Below are positions 8,951 to 17,396 of a DNA stretch of 64,000 nucleotides, in pieces. The stretch is from UBA6107 sp964533735 (GTDB lineage Bacteria; Chloroflexota; Anaerolineae; Anaerolineales; Anaerolineaceae): the NCBI GenBank assembly GCA_964533735.1, contig CAZHMD010000001.1:186001-250000 (forward strand), in the 5' to 3' direction. The notes beneath the pieces are model-generated. The model was not told where the DNA came from and did no database searches. It worked only from the letters and a program-made list of their open reading frames with translations. Positions within the stretch are counted from its first letter, which is position 1; every line of letters begins with the position of its first letter. A program made the translations under genes and the position numbers.

Positions 8951-10121
8951 GCTGCCATAACTTGGCGGTGGACCAAATGGTTTCCCAGGGATCTGTTAAA
9001 ATGTTGCCCAGGACGGTAGTGATCCCTTGGCCAGGCAAGACATCGCCATCCGGTTCCACATAAAGCCAGGAACGGGCAGCCCCCTTGAGGGAGTTTTCTG
9101 CTTGAACCAACTCCAGGGCAATTGGATTGATTTCAGAATAAGGCACCGGCAGGTCCCATACCAGCGAAAAACCATAATCCAGGGCATTGCGCGATACTTC
9201 TGGCAATAATTTACTTGATTCAATTGAATCTGCACTGAGCGAGATCTTTTTTACCTGTAATCCCTGCAGTTTTTCAAAAAGTTCCGGGTAATTGACAGTG
9301 TGGGTATTGGATAAAGCCGTAATGTGGACAGTGAGTGAAATGTCCTCGTTAATCACATCTTTAATTGCTTCCCAGGAAACGGGATTGCTCGGATTTAACA
9401 CTATCATTATATGGTCAAGACCTGAGGATAAGAGATTGTGCAAGTAATCACTATCGGTAAGACGTGTTCCGTCCGTAAGTAAACCCGTTACCAACCCTAT
9501 TTCTTCCGCAAACTTTATCAAATCAACCAGATCTGGGCGCAAAGTTGGCTCACCACCGGTGAAAACAACATGCGGGATACCTTTATCCCATGCTTTCTGA
9601 AGGATAGTCTGCCATTCCTGAGTGTCAAGTGTCTTTTTTACCCGTCCAACCGGGGTGACAACCGGTGAGGCATTGTCACTTATCTGATAAGTTAAGGCGC
9701 AATCCAAACGTAAAGGAGATGAAAAGCGCTCTTTATGGAGATCAATGCGTTCAATATCCAGAAAATTTTCAGGATCAAGGTCTGGTGACATTAGTAATGA
9801 TTTCAACCTGCCGATAAATATTTCATAATCTGATTTTACGGCTGCAGCGGATACCTGATAGCGCTTTACCAGCTCTTTTACGAGTGTATCTTCATCAGTG
9901 CGGTGGATGAGGTGATAGGCAAATTCCGTTGCGCTCGGATTCAAATGAAGAATTGTGCTTGCGTTCAATATTAAAATCCCTTCACCTTCGTTATTTATCC
10001 GAAGATGCAACCTGCAATTTGTTCCATCCGGGATAGAAAAATACCCCTGGTAACTGTTTTCAGGCAGTGGTTTCGGGGTGAAGAGTATGTTGTCAATAAA
10101 GGTCCGAATTCTTGCTTTCAT
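8940..10121 (-). CDS. Radical-SAM/SPASM homologue lacking all iron-sulfur cysteines, with PqqD-like N-terminus
   Basis: A 393-residue paralogue of the radical-SAM enzyme encoded just upstream. Residues ~35-112 resemble the PqqD-like region of its neighbour (RLHLRINNEGEGILILN, then HLNPSATEFAYHL). The TIM-barrel part keeps the HVVFTGGEPTLRPDL motif, but the CxxxCxxC positions are I147, A151 and V154 within TYQISDNASPV, so it cannot hold the catalytic [4Fe-4S] cluster by the standard ligands. The C-terminus stops soon after EPDGDVLPGQ, where the neighbour has EPNGDVIPCQ and goes on to further SPASM cysteines. A GGAGGG ribosome site supports the start. It may be a substrate-binding scaffold, or a decaying duplicate; the intact frame and operon place favour function. 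Confidence 0.82.
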   Translation of the reverse strand: MKARIRTFIDNILFTPKPLPENSYQGYFSIPDGTNCRLHLRINNEGEGILILNASTILHLNPSATEFAYHLIHRTDEDTLVKELVKRYQVSAAAVKSDYEIFIGRLKSLLMSPDLDPENFLDIERIDLHKERFSSPLRLDCALTYQISDNASPVVTPVGRVKKTLDTQEWQTILQKAWDKGIPHVVFTGGEPTLRPDLVDLIKFAEEIGLVTGLLTDGTRLTDSDYLHNLLSSGLDHIMIVLNPSNPVSWEAIKDVINEDISLTVHITALSNTHTVNYPELFEKLQGLQVKKISLSADSIESSKLLPEVSRNALDYGFSLVWDLPVPYSEINPIALELVQAENSLKGAARSWLYVEPDGDVLPGQGITTVLGNILTDPWETIWSTAKLWQHDS

Positions 10122-10145
10122 AATCCCTCCAGGTATTGATTTTTT

Positions 10146-11477
10146 CTAATTCTCAATAGTCAAGGGGCATCCGCCACCACATTCTGATACCAGCAGGCAC
10201 CCCTTACATTTTTCGGTTAAATAACGGCGTTCACGCAGCGAGGTACAAAGCGGGTGATTCCAAATCATTTGCCAATCTGAAGAAACAATATTACCAACTG
10301 AGGAATAATAGGATTGACAAGGAATGACGTCACCATTAGGCTCAATGCACATGTTGTAAAGTGCTGCGGTGCAACCCTTGACTCCCAAATCATTAATCAC
10401 AGGATCAAAATTGCAGTATTGTGTTGGGGTGTACCAAATCAATTTTTGATTATAAGAATCTGTAATTTCTCTCGCTGAAAATAGAAGCTCTTGTAATTCG
10501 CTTTCAGACAATCCAGTTCCCACAGTTTTGCCTTTACCGGAATAGATCAACGCATTTAGACCTACAGTTCGAACTCCCAGGTCACCAAGCAAGCGTAATG
10601 TGTCAGGAATCGTGTGCTTGTTAGTCGAAAGCATTGTCGTATTTGTCATCACATATTTATGGTTTTTTATCGCATTCTTCAACCCAGACAATGTTTGAGA
10701 CCATGCGCCTGTGTGGTAAACCATCTCATCGTGGATGTCGGGGACACTGGACTCAAAAGTGATTTGAATATGATCCAGCCCTGATTCAACCAATGTCTGT
10801 AAATAAGATTCGTCGTTGAATTTTCGTCCATTGGTGTTTAGTCCTGTTATCTGACCTTTTTCTTCAGCATACTTTATCAATTGCGGTAGATCATCCCGCA
10901 ATGTGGGTTCTCCTCCAGTGAATACCAGATGAGGAATGCCTATCTCCCATAATTTGTCTATGATGCCAAACCATGCGGAGGTTGAGAGTTCAGGATAGGT
11001 CCGAGGACGTCCGTTATAACAATGGGCGCAGGCATTGTTGCAGCGATAAGTAATCGCCAGGTCCATACGGTAAGGAGCCGATGGTGTCGACGAAAATGGG
11101 GCATTAATTTCGAGGTCCAGATCGCAAATTGGGCAGGCATCAGAATCAATTAATTGATCGATCATTTTTCCGGCAGTCTGGAAATCTGCTAAAGCATCCG
11201 CGTCACTCACGTCGAAAGCCTTTTTTAATGCCTTAATCGAGGTTTCCAATGGCATATGGTTCAAGTGGAAATAAGACATGGAGGCAGCTGTAGGATTTAA
11301 ATGATAGATCTGGTTGGCATTTATGATCATCACACCAGATCCGTCACCGTCAATCCGCAGGTGAATGCGTGATTTATCGTCGCCGGACTCATGAACAAAA
11401 TGGTACACACCCGCAGAGGGCAAACTCACAGCAGGGGAAGGTTTAAGAAACGTGAGCAACCTCGAGTGAAGGCTCAT
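10146..11477 (-). CDS. Radical SAM/SPASM peptide-modifying enzyme with PqqD-like domain
   Basis: A 443-residue radical-SAM protein. Residues ~35-110 form a PqqD-like region, the type of domain that binds substrate peptides in RiPP pathways. The radical-SAM motif is C146-NNA-C150-AH-C153, followed by HLVFTGGEPTLRDDL for SAM binding. A SPASM-type C-terminus supplies cysteines in GCTAALYNMC, EPNGDVIPCQ and the end segments EKCKGC, SECGGGCP. I start at the ATG at 11477; a longer frame exists but its first 24 codons read the upstream Cys-Ala repeat out of frame. The stop of the DUF2207 gene lies 11 bases upstream. The natural hypothesis is that it modifies the Cys-Ala tail of that protein. Confidence 0.88.
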   Translation of the reverse strand: MSLHSRLLTFLKPSPAVSLPSAGVYHFVHESGDDKSRIHLRIDGDGSGVMIINANQIYHLNPTAASMSYFHLNHMPLETSIKALKKAFDVSDADALADFQTAGKMIDQLIDSDACPICDLDLEINAPFSSTPSAPYRMDLAITYRCNNACAHCYNGRPRTYPELSTSAWFGIIDKLWEIGIPHLVFTGGEPTLRDDLPQLIKYAEEKGQITGLNTNGRKFNDESYLQTLVESGLDHIQITFESSVPDIHDEMVYHTGAWSQTLSGLKNAIKNHKYVMTNTTMLSTNKHTIPDTLRLLGDLGVRTVGLNALIYSGKGKTVGTGLSESELQELLFSAREITDSYNQKLIWYTPTQYCNFDPVINDLGVKGCTAALYNMCIEPNGDVIPCQSYYSSVGNIVSSDWQMIWNHPLCTSLRERRYLTEKCKGCLLVSECGGGCPLTIEN

Positions 11478-11488
11478 TTTGGATGAAG

Positions 11489-13204
11489 TTATCGTCCGCC
11501 TCCTGCACATGCACATGCACAACCAGCACAGGCGCATGCACACGCGCATGAATGTCCACCGCTGGAACCACCGCCGGAACTTCTATAGGTTGAAGGAGGT
11601 GGAGGGGGATTGGTAACATTAGTTACGCCACTGGTAAACCCAGTCAACCCACCCAGTACACTTGATGAGAAAGTGGAAACACTATTGACCACTGAGGCTG
11701 CAAAGGTTGAGCCGGGCATTGTAGGCATAGAGGGCATGGAAACACTTTTTCCACCTGCTGTTGAAACGGCAGGCGGCATGGCTGTGGTTACCGTGGATGA
11801 AGATGGACGAGCACTCGTCGGATCGTAGCGCCACCACCAGGAAGGCGTTGGAATAAAGACAGGACCACTAAATGTATCTTGTGTGCGTTCCTGATATTTC
11901 TTATCCAGCATCGTCCAGTCCATGACTTCTTCATAAGCCTGGGCTTTGACTTCAGGTGTACCTGCCGTCTCGACCTGAGTCCAGGCATTCTTCATGATCG
12001 ATTCGTAGTAGGCAAGTGTTTCTTTTTTGCTGAATCCCTTCATTTTTTCACCAACTACGCGGATGAGATTCACCATGACCACCTGAAGCAGCTTACGCCG
12101 GGCAGCTGTATTTTTTTCAGCGAATCCTGTCAGGAAGTCAGTCTCATAACCGTTCAAACCTTCAGGAAGCGGGCTGCTGGGATTGATATCCAATGGGTCT
12201 TTCTTCACTACTTCAGCAGCTCCCTTTTTCAGAACACCGAAAAGGATCATGGTAAAAATCTTATCCATGGGTTGTTCCATCAGAACAGCCACTTCTACCG
12301 CCGTGAGACCGCGTTTTATCCCATGACCTTCAATGGAAATTTTGGGTGGAAGGTACTGGAGCTTTCGTTTCTTTGCGCCGACTGTGGCTGAGTAAATGAT
12401 AAGGACGAAAAACCCGGCAAATCCGAGGCAAAAAGCAAACGGGCATAACGAGCTCAAATCGAAGGAGGGAGTTGGTTTGGTTGGAGGGACGTACGGTTCA
12501 GTGACAATTACTCCTGCAGCGAGGTAGCGTGAAGGGAAACTGGCACCGAATGTGTACTGCGTATAGCTATTAGCCTGATCGGAAACCCAGGTGTAGAAGA
12601 TTCGGCCATCCGACATAATCCTGCTTTCAGGCTCCTGTACACCAGGCCAACCTTCTGGAATGAAATAGCGCGATTCTGTATCAGTTATACCTGCAGGGAG
12701 TAAAAAGGTAACCTGGTAGGTTGTGTTGCCGTGGGTGTATTGTCTATCATACCAATTGGGAGAAAAAACAAGGCTGGCATATTCTTCAGATTCATTCTGC
12801 GTGGCAGGATAGATCACATTTTTAACTGACGGGATATTGGCGTGAACAATTCCCGATCCACCTGCTGGGATTTCGTTTTTCTGCAAGTAAAGTGAGATTC
12901 CAGGGGAAACAATATCTGAATCTGTAATTCTGGAAATAGGTACCCCATTTATATCAGCCGTAATTGTCTTTAGGTCGTAATCATAATTCGGCAAGCCAAT
13001 ATCGACGATATCGATGACGTGTGCTCCAGAGTCATTGAGAAATTTCATCGTGTAATCAATAGAAATAGAGCCATCTGTGTTAATTGTGACCACCACTGCC
13101 TGTTCTGGTACCTGAAAACGATAATCCTGGGCGGAAACGGGGGTCGTGCTCCCTGCCAGCAAGACAAATATCAGGAACAGGCAAATATATCGGTAGACTC
13201 TCAT
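11489..13204 (-). CDS. DUF2207-type membrane protein with C-terminal Cys-Ala repeat tail
   Basis: A 571-residue exported membrane protein. A cleavable signal peptide ends near TTPVSAQ (about residue 26). An extracytoplasmic DUF2207-like beta domain runs to about residue 240, one membrane helix (GFAGFFVLIIYSA) lies near 258-275, then a cytoplasmic helical part, a Pro/Ser/Thr-rich linker, a Gly/Ser stretch and a tail of the form HS-(CA)4-G-(CA)3-GGGR (residues 551-571) with seven cysteines at 553, 555, 557, 559, 562, 564 and 566. The tail is unlike the Gly-rich end common in this family. A radical SAM/SPASM gene follows after 11 bases. The GGGAGG ribosome site supports the start. Role unknown; the tail looks like a modification target. 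Confidence 0.85.
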   Translation of the reverse strand: MRVYRYICLFLIFVLLAGSTTPVSAQDYRFQVPEQAVVVTINTDGSISIDYTMKFLNDSGAHVIDIVDIGLPNYDYDLKTITADINGVPISRITDSDIVSPGISLYLQKNEIPAGGSGIVHANIPSVKNVIYPATQNESEEYASLVFSPNWYDRQYTHGNTTYQVTFLLPAGITDTESRYFIPEGWPGVQEPESRIMSDGRIFYTWVSDQANSYTQYTFGASFPSRYLAAGVIVTEPYVPPTKPTPSFDLSSLCPFAFCLGFAGFFVLIIYSATVGAKKRKLQYLPPKISIEGHGIKRGLTAVEVAVLMEQPMDKIFTMILFGVLKKGAAEVVKKDPLDINPSSPLPEGLNGYETDFLTGFAEKNTAARRKLLQVVMVNLIRVVGEKMKGFSKKETLAYYESIMKNAWTQVETAGTPEVKAQAYEEVMDWTMLDKKYQERTQDTFSGPVFIPTPSWWWRYDPTSARPSSSTVTTAMPPAVSTAGGKSVSMPSMPTMPGSTFAASVVNSVSTFSSSVLGGLTGFTSGVTNVTNPPPPPSTYRSSGGGSSGGHSCACACACAGCACACAGGGR

Positions 13205-13231
13205 TGTTACCCTCCCAGAATAATGCTTATA

Positions 13232-13585
13232 TCACCACTTTGGTTCTTCAGTAAATTGGTAAACAGTATGACAAAATGGGCAGGTGACCATTGGCGCACC
13301 GTTGACCATTGTAATATCCTTAGCGCTTAGCGTTCCACCGCAAGATTTACACTTGATCGAATCAACTTTGACGTTGCCTGGTAGGTCAACATTGTAGGTC
13401 ACGTTGGTTACATCAGCCACGGGTTTTTTCCTGGCCGCGATAAAGATAATTGCCAATCCGATGCCGATCAGGACAAGTCCAATTGGTAGCCAGATAATAT
13501 TGCCGGTGCGGTCAACTGATCCTAAAACCATCAACGCGCCAAAAAGCACAAGTATCCCGGATCCGATGAATGCGATAATTTTCAT
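13232..13585 (-). CDS. Small membrane protein with C-terminal zinc ribbon
   Basis: A 117-residue protein with two membrane helices at about residues 3-22 and 30-50 and a C-terminal zinc ribbon formed by two CxxC pairs (CKSCGG and CPFCHT). A GAGGTG ribosome site precedes the ATG. It is the first gene of the minus-strand cassette, 27 bases before the DUF2207 gene, so the two membrane proteins probably act together. I do not recognise a named family, and no enzymatic motif is visible. Confidence 0.75.
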   Translation of the reverse strand: MKIIAFIGSGILVLFGALMVLGSVDRTGNIIWLPIGLVLIGIGLAIIFIAARKKPVADVTNVTYNVDLPGNVKVDSIKCKSCGGTLSAKDITMVNGAPMVTCPFCHTVYQFTEEPKW

Positions 13586-13631
13586 TATTTCACCTCATAG
13601 AGTTTATGCACAAATATTGAATTCTAGACTT

Positions 13632-13641
13632 TATAATTATA
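13632..13641. promoter_or_regulatory. Overlapping divergent -10 elements between the radical-SAM cassette and ligA
   Basis: TATAAT reads on the plus strand at 13632-13637 and on the minus strand at 13636-13641 inside the 100-base gap between two divergent genes. No convincing -35 box was found for either, so this is only a candidate promoter pair. Confidence 0.35.
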
Positions 13642-13685
13642 TGATGAATTAATTTATTTGGCTCAGTTATTTAAAAGGCAGAACA

Positions 13686-15710
13686 ATGGATGAAATATTG
13701 GAAATCAAAAGCTTGCAAAAAGAGTTGGGTGAGCACAATTATCGCTATCATGTGTTGGATGAACCAATCATCAGCGATTATGAATACGATATGAAGCTCA
13801 AAAGGTTGCGGGAATTGGAAGAACTTCACCCGGAGGCAATTATTTCCAGTTCACCAACTCAGCGCGGATTTGGCAAACCATTGGATAAGTTCCGAAAGGT
13901 TGATCACCCAGCTCCAATTTTGTCATTAGCCAATGCTTTTGATACAAAAGATTTGGAAGATTGGTTTCAACGTATTGGACGATTGGATGGTCGAGTCGCC
14001 TCAACCAGATTCGTTCTGGAACCCAAAATTGATGGTCTGACAGTAATATTAAGATACGAAAAGGGTATCCTGATTCAAGGGGCTACCAGAGGTGATGGGC
14101 TTCAGGGAGAGGACGTTACTGCCAATATCCGAACGATAAAGTCTGTCCCTCTGCAAATTCCGGTTCTAAACAAGCCGATTAAACCCCCGGCAACTCTCGT
14201 TGTTCGCGGAGAAGTATTTATTAAGAAAGATGATTTTAGCCGGTTGAACGAGATATTGCAGGAAAATGGTGAAAAAACTTACCAAAATCCCCGGAACACG
14301 GCTTCAGGTTCCCTGCGCCAATTAGATCCAAACATTACCAGAAATAGATCTTTAAGCTTGTTAACATATGCAATCATTGAGAGCTCAGAAAAACCACCAA
14401 AAACACAATGGGGACTGTTAAAGTATCTCGCAGACCTGGGATTCCCTACCTCAGAGCTTGCCGTATTGAAAAATGACTTTACTGATGTTATTAATTCAAT
14501 TGATTCGTGGAAAGATATTCGAGATACCATCCAATATGAAGTGGACGGTGTAGTTGTAAAAATTGATGACCTGCAGTTAGCTGATGACCTGGGTTTTGTA
14601 GGAAAGGATCCCAGGGGAGCCATTGCATTAAAATTCCCGGCGCGGGAAGTATCAACTATCCTGCAAGAAATCCGCGTAAACGTTGGACGAACTGGTGTAT
14701 TGACACCATATGCCGTACTAGAGCCTGTCGAGATCGGAGGAGTGACCGTGAGGCAGGCAACCTTGCATAATTTTGACTATATATCAGAAAAAGATATTCG
14801 AGCGGGAGATCGTGTTTTGATCAAAAGAGCCGGAGATGTAATCCCTTATGTAATTGGCCCCATGATCAGTACGCGGGGTAGCGGCTTAAAACCTTATATA
14901 CCACCCTCAGTTTGTCCTTCCTGTGGCCAGGAAGTCGAACACCTGCCCGATGAAGTAGCCTGGTATTGCGTTAATACCGCCTGCCCGGCACAACTTGTTC
15001 GAAATATTGAGCATTTTGTTTCGCGTGGAGCGATGGATATTGTGGGGTTGGGCGAAAAAATCGTCGAAATCTTGGTAAATGAAGGCAAAATCAAGGATAT
15101 CGCTGATCTTTTCAATCTGAAAAACTCCGATTTGATTGGTATGGAAGGATTTGGACAAAAGAAAGCAGAAAATATTATTAATTCAATAAACACCGCCAGG
15201 AGTCAACCACTACCCAGGCTTATAGCAGGTTTGGGGATTCATGGAATAGGTGAAGTGTCAGCTCTTGCACTCGCCAGAGTTTATAAGAGCCTTGATCAGC
15301 TAAAGGACACTAATTTTTCAGACCTTGTTTCTATAGATGGTGTAGGACCAAATACTGCGCAGGCAATTTTCGACTGGTTTTCGCAAGCGCCAAATATTAG
15401 GCTGGTTGAAAAATTGAAGTTATATGGCGTCTGGCCAATCTACGATGTTGAAATAACGGATCTCAAGAACAGACCTTTGAATGGAGAAATTTTCGTGATC
15501 ACTGGAACACTGCCTACATTATCCAGGGAGCAAGCGAAAGAGCTTATTGAGAAAGCAGGGGGTAAAGTAACAGACAGTGTCAGCAAGAACACGAATTATT
15601 TGGTAATAGGCGAAAATGCCGGGTCCAAACTGGAAAAAGCCAGGTCATTGGGAGTTCCCCTGCTGAGGGAAGATGAATTGTTGGAGATTCTGAGGAGTCA
15701 GGGTGACTGA
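13686..15710 (+). CDS. ligA: NAD+-dependent DNA ligase
   Basis: A complete 674-residue LigA, which seals nicks in replication and repair using NAD+. The Ia domain is at the N-terminus, and the adenylated lysine is K114 in LEPKIDGL. The nucleotidyltransferase motifs (RGEVFIKKDDF, EVDGVVVKID, ALKFP) follow, then the OB fold (GRTGVLTPYAVLEPV), the four-cysteine zinc finger (CPSCGQ ... CVNTACPAQ), helix-hairpin-helix repeats and a C-terminal BRCT domain (FVITGTLPTLSREQAKELIEKAGG). It overlaps the next gene by 8 bases. Confidence 0.97.
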   Translation: MDEILEIKSLQKELGEHNYRYHVLDEPIISDYEYDMKLKRLRELEELHPEAIISSSPTQRGFGKPLDKFRKVDHPAPILSLANAFDTKDLEDWFQRIGRLDGRVASTRFVLEPKIDGLTVILRYEKGILIQGATRGDGLQGEDVTANIRTIKSVPLQIPVLNKPIKPPATLVVRGEVFIKKDDFSRLNEILQENGEKTYQNPRNTASGSLRQLDPNITRNRSLSLLTYAIIESSEKPPKTQWGLLKYLADLGFPTSELAVLKNDFTDVINSIDSWKDIRDTIQYEVDGVVVKIDDLQLADDLGFVGKDPRGAIALKFPAREVSTILQEIRVNVGRTGVLTPYAVLEPVEIGGVTVRQATLHNFDYISEKDIRAGDRVLIKRAGDVIPYVIGPMISTRGSGLKPYIPPSVCPSCGQEVEHLPDEVAWYCVNTACPAQLVRNIEHFVSRGAMDIVGLGEKIVEILVNEGKIKDIADLFNLKNSDLIGMEGFGQKKAENIINSINTARSQPLPRLIAGLGIHGIGEVSALALARVYKSLDQLKDTNFSDLVSIDGVGPNTAQAIFDWFSQAPNIRLVEKLKLYGVWPIYDVEITDLKNRPLNGEIFVITGTLPTLSREQAKELIEKAGGKVTDSVSKNTNYLVIGENAGSKLEKARSLGVPLLREDELLEILRSQGD

Positions 15711-16899
15711 AGGATTAGCCAGTTGTATCTTGCGTTCCGGCAGGGATAGATCGGTGCGATTAAGACATCCCTGGATATTTGCATCAGCCATTGATGAAGT
15801 CAAAGGTAACCCGGCTGATGGCGACACGGTACTGGTTAGGTCAAGCACCGGGGAGCCGCTGGGGACAGCTGCCTATTCCGGAATTTCCCAGATCAGGGCA
15901 CGAATGTGGAGCTGGGATGCAGAGGAAAATATTGATGAGCAATTTTTGTATAATAAAATTAGTTCGTCAATTGAAAAACGAAAAAATTTTGTTGTCTCCG
16001 AAGCTGCGGATTCGTACCGACTTGTTTTTGGGGAATCTGACGGCATTCCAGGATTGATTGTCGATCAATACAAAGACACGATTGTCATCCAGATCTTATC
16101 TGTGGGAATTGAAAAACGAAAAGCAATGATATGCGACATTCTTAGATCCCTTTACCCTAGAAATCGGATCTATGAACGTTCTGATGTTGAAGTGAGAACT
16201 CTTGAAGGACTAGAGCCTCGTAAGGGGTTAATTCAAGGCGCCGCGCTGCCTGAAACGAATTGGATCCGGGAATATGGCATCAATTATTTTTTGGATATAG
16301 AAAACGGGCAAAAGACTGGGTTCTATCTGGACCAGAGAGAAAATAGGCTTAAACTTGGGCAATACTGCCGGGATAAAGAAGTACTGAACTGCTTTTCTTA
16401 TACCGGAGGGTTTACCCTCAATGCCTTAAGAAGTGGCGCGAAAATGGTCACTTCAATCGATTCTTCCCAAACCGCAATTGATCAGATGAATGGCAATGTC
16501 AGAAAGAATGAATTCAACAGTGACAAAAGCACCTCAATTTGTGGGGATGTGTTCAAGGAACTACGGCTTATGCGGGATAAGGCACAATCCTTTGATGTGA
16601 TCATTTTGGATCCCCCAAAATTTGCACCAACCATCTCACAGGCTGAAAAAGCAGCGCGTGGATACAAGGATATCAATTTGCTTGCATTTAAACTGTTAAG
16701 ACCTGGTGGAGTCCTTTTCACGTTTTCCTGCTCAGGAGGTATTTCCCGTGATTTGTTTCAAAAAATAGTCTCAGGGGCTGCCCTTGATGCAGGGTCTGAT
16801 ATACAGATAATCGATGTTCTCTCACAGGCTGCCGACCACCCGGTGTTGATGAGTTTTCCAGAGAGTATGTATTTGAAAGGCTTGGTGTGTATAAAATAA
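15703..16899 (+). CDS. rlmI: Class I rRNA cytosine-C5 methyltransferase, RlmI family
   Basis: A 398-residue protein with an N-terminal PUA-like domain (VRLRHPWIFASAI) and a C-terminal Rossmann methyltransferase. Motifs seen are the TGFYLDQRENR segment, NCFSYTGGFTLNALRSG (motif I) and ILDPPKFAP, the catalytic-loop type used by the RlmI/RlmK group. In E. coli RlmI methylates C1962 of 23S rRNA; the exact target here is inferred. GTG start at 15703 overlaps ligA, with a GAGGAG ribosome site 6 bases upstream. A hairpin terminator begins at the stop codon. Confidence 0.88.
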   Translation: MTEGLASCILRSGRDRSVRLRHPWIFASAIDEVKGNPADGDTVLVRSSTGEPLGTAAYSGISQIRARMWSWDAEENIDEQFLYNKISSSIEKRKNFVVSEAADSYRLVFGESDGIPGLIVDQYKDTIVIQILSVGIEKRKAMICDILRSLYPRNRIYERSDVEVRTLEGLEPRKGLIQGAALPETNWIREYGINYFLDIENGQKTGFYLDQRENRLKLGQYCRDKEVLNCFSYTGGFTLNALRSGAKMVTSIDSSQTAIDQMNGNVRKNEFNSDKSTSICGDVFKELRLMRDKAQSFDVIILDPPKFAPTISQAEKAARGYKDINLLAFKLLRPGGVLFTFSCSGGISRDLFQKIVSGAALDAGSDIQIIDVLSQAADHPVLMSFPESMYLKGLVCIK

Positions 16900-16922
16900 A
16901 AACACACAAAAAGTGTGTTTTT
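16898..16922. terminator. Bidirectional terminator between rlmI-like gene and tmRNA
   Basis: A-rich arm ending ACACAC (16898-16907) pairs with GTGTGTTTTT (16913-16922) across five A. Runs of T on both strands let it end the methyltransferase transcript and, from the other side, the tmRNA. Confidence 0.75.
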
Positions 16923-16926
16923 ACAG

Positions 16927-17318
16927 TGGAGATGGCGGGAATTGAACCCGCGTCCGAACGAATAGACCCACGAACCTCTACAAGCTTAGCTCATTTTCTG
17001 TTTCGCCGCCTTTCGTAAAATGAACAAAAGCAAAAGGCAGCCAGTCGCTTGGACCCGAAAGCCCTCTTTCATACACCTCGCGGCAGGATGTACGGCACTT
17101 CAACTTTGTGGCGTCCGCTCTGCTACCGGTTGAAGAGCGGAGCAGGAAGACGTGACGCTTCTTAGGGCGTCAGGGAGCTCGATCACACGCTATGCAGCGA
17201 GTGGAAGAGCTACGTAAGAAGTGTTTTTGGCACTTGTTTTTTGTACGGATTTAACGAGTTCGGTACCTCTCGGCTTGCCATTCGGGACCAGCCTCGCCCG
17301 TCGAAGCCTGTCATCCCC
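16927..17318 (-). ncRNA. ssrA: Transfer-messenger RNA (tmRNA)
   Basis: A 392-base tmRNA on the minus strand. The 5' end GGGGATG pairs with CATCTCC at the 3' end, followed by discriminator A, forming the alanine-type acceptor stem. The T-arm GCGGGTTCAATTCCCGC is intact. The 5' region GACAGGCTTCGACGGGC is typical of one-piece tmRNA. A coding region for the proteolysis tag lies at 17190-17231. Together with SmpB (encoded at 49.3 kb) it rescues stalled ribosomes and marks the nascent chain for degradation. CCA is not encoded in full. Confidence 0.97.
17190..17231 (-). other. tmRNA tag-peptide reading frame
   Basis: Inside the tmRNA the frame from GCC at 17231 to TAG at 17190 encodes AKNTSYVALPLAA. 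The -ALPLAA ending is the classical ClpXP degron form. The resume codon is inferred from alignment with known tags. Confidence 0.88.
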
Positions 17319-17327
17319 GGTAAAAAC

Positions 17328-17333
17328 ATTATA
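17328..17333 (-). promoter_or_regulatory. -10 element of the tmRNA promoter
   Basis: TATAAT on the minus strand, nine bases upstream of the mature tmRNA 5' end. No good -35 box was seen 16-18 bases further upstream. Confidence 0.55.
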
Positions 17334-17396
17334 CTTGGTTAATGTTATTATTTTATTTGATTCAAAAATAATATTCTCGGTGGTCTTGGAGTGCTT

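Noticed and set aside
11478..11549. N-terminal extension of the radical-SAM gene rich in Cys, Met and Arg (a possible leader or cysteine-rich peptide)
   Set aside because: It is an out-of-frame reading of the Cys-Ala repeat of the overlapping DUF2207 gene; the ATG at 11477 gives the normal family start.
11492..11560. Short-period GCAC/GCATG-rich DNA that looks like a microsatellite or direct-repeat array
   Set aside because: It is explained by the Cys-Ala coding repeat; there are no spaced repeats as in CRISPR and no cas gene in the window.
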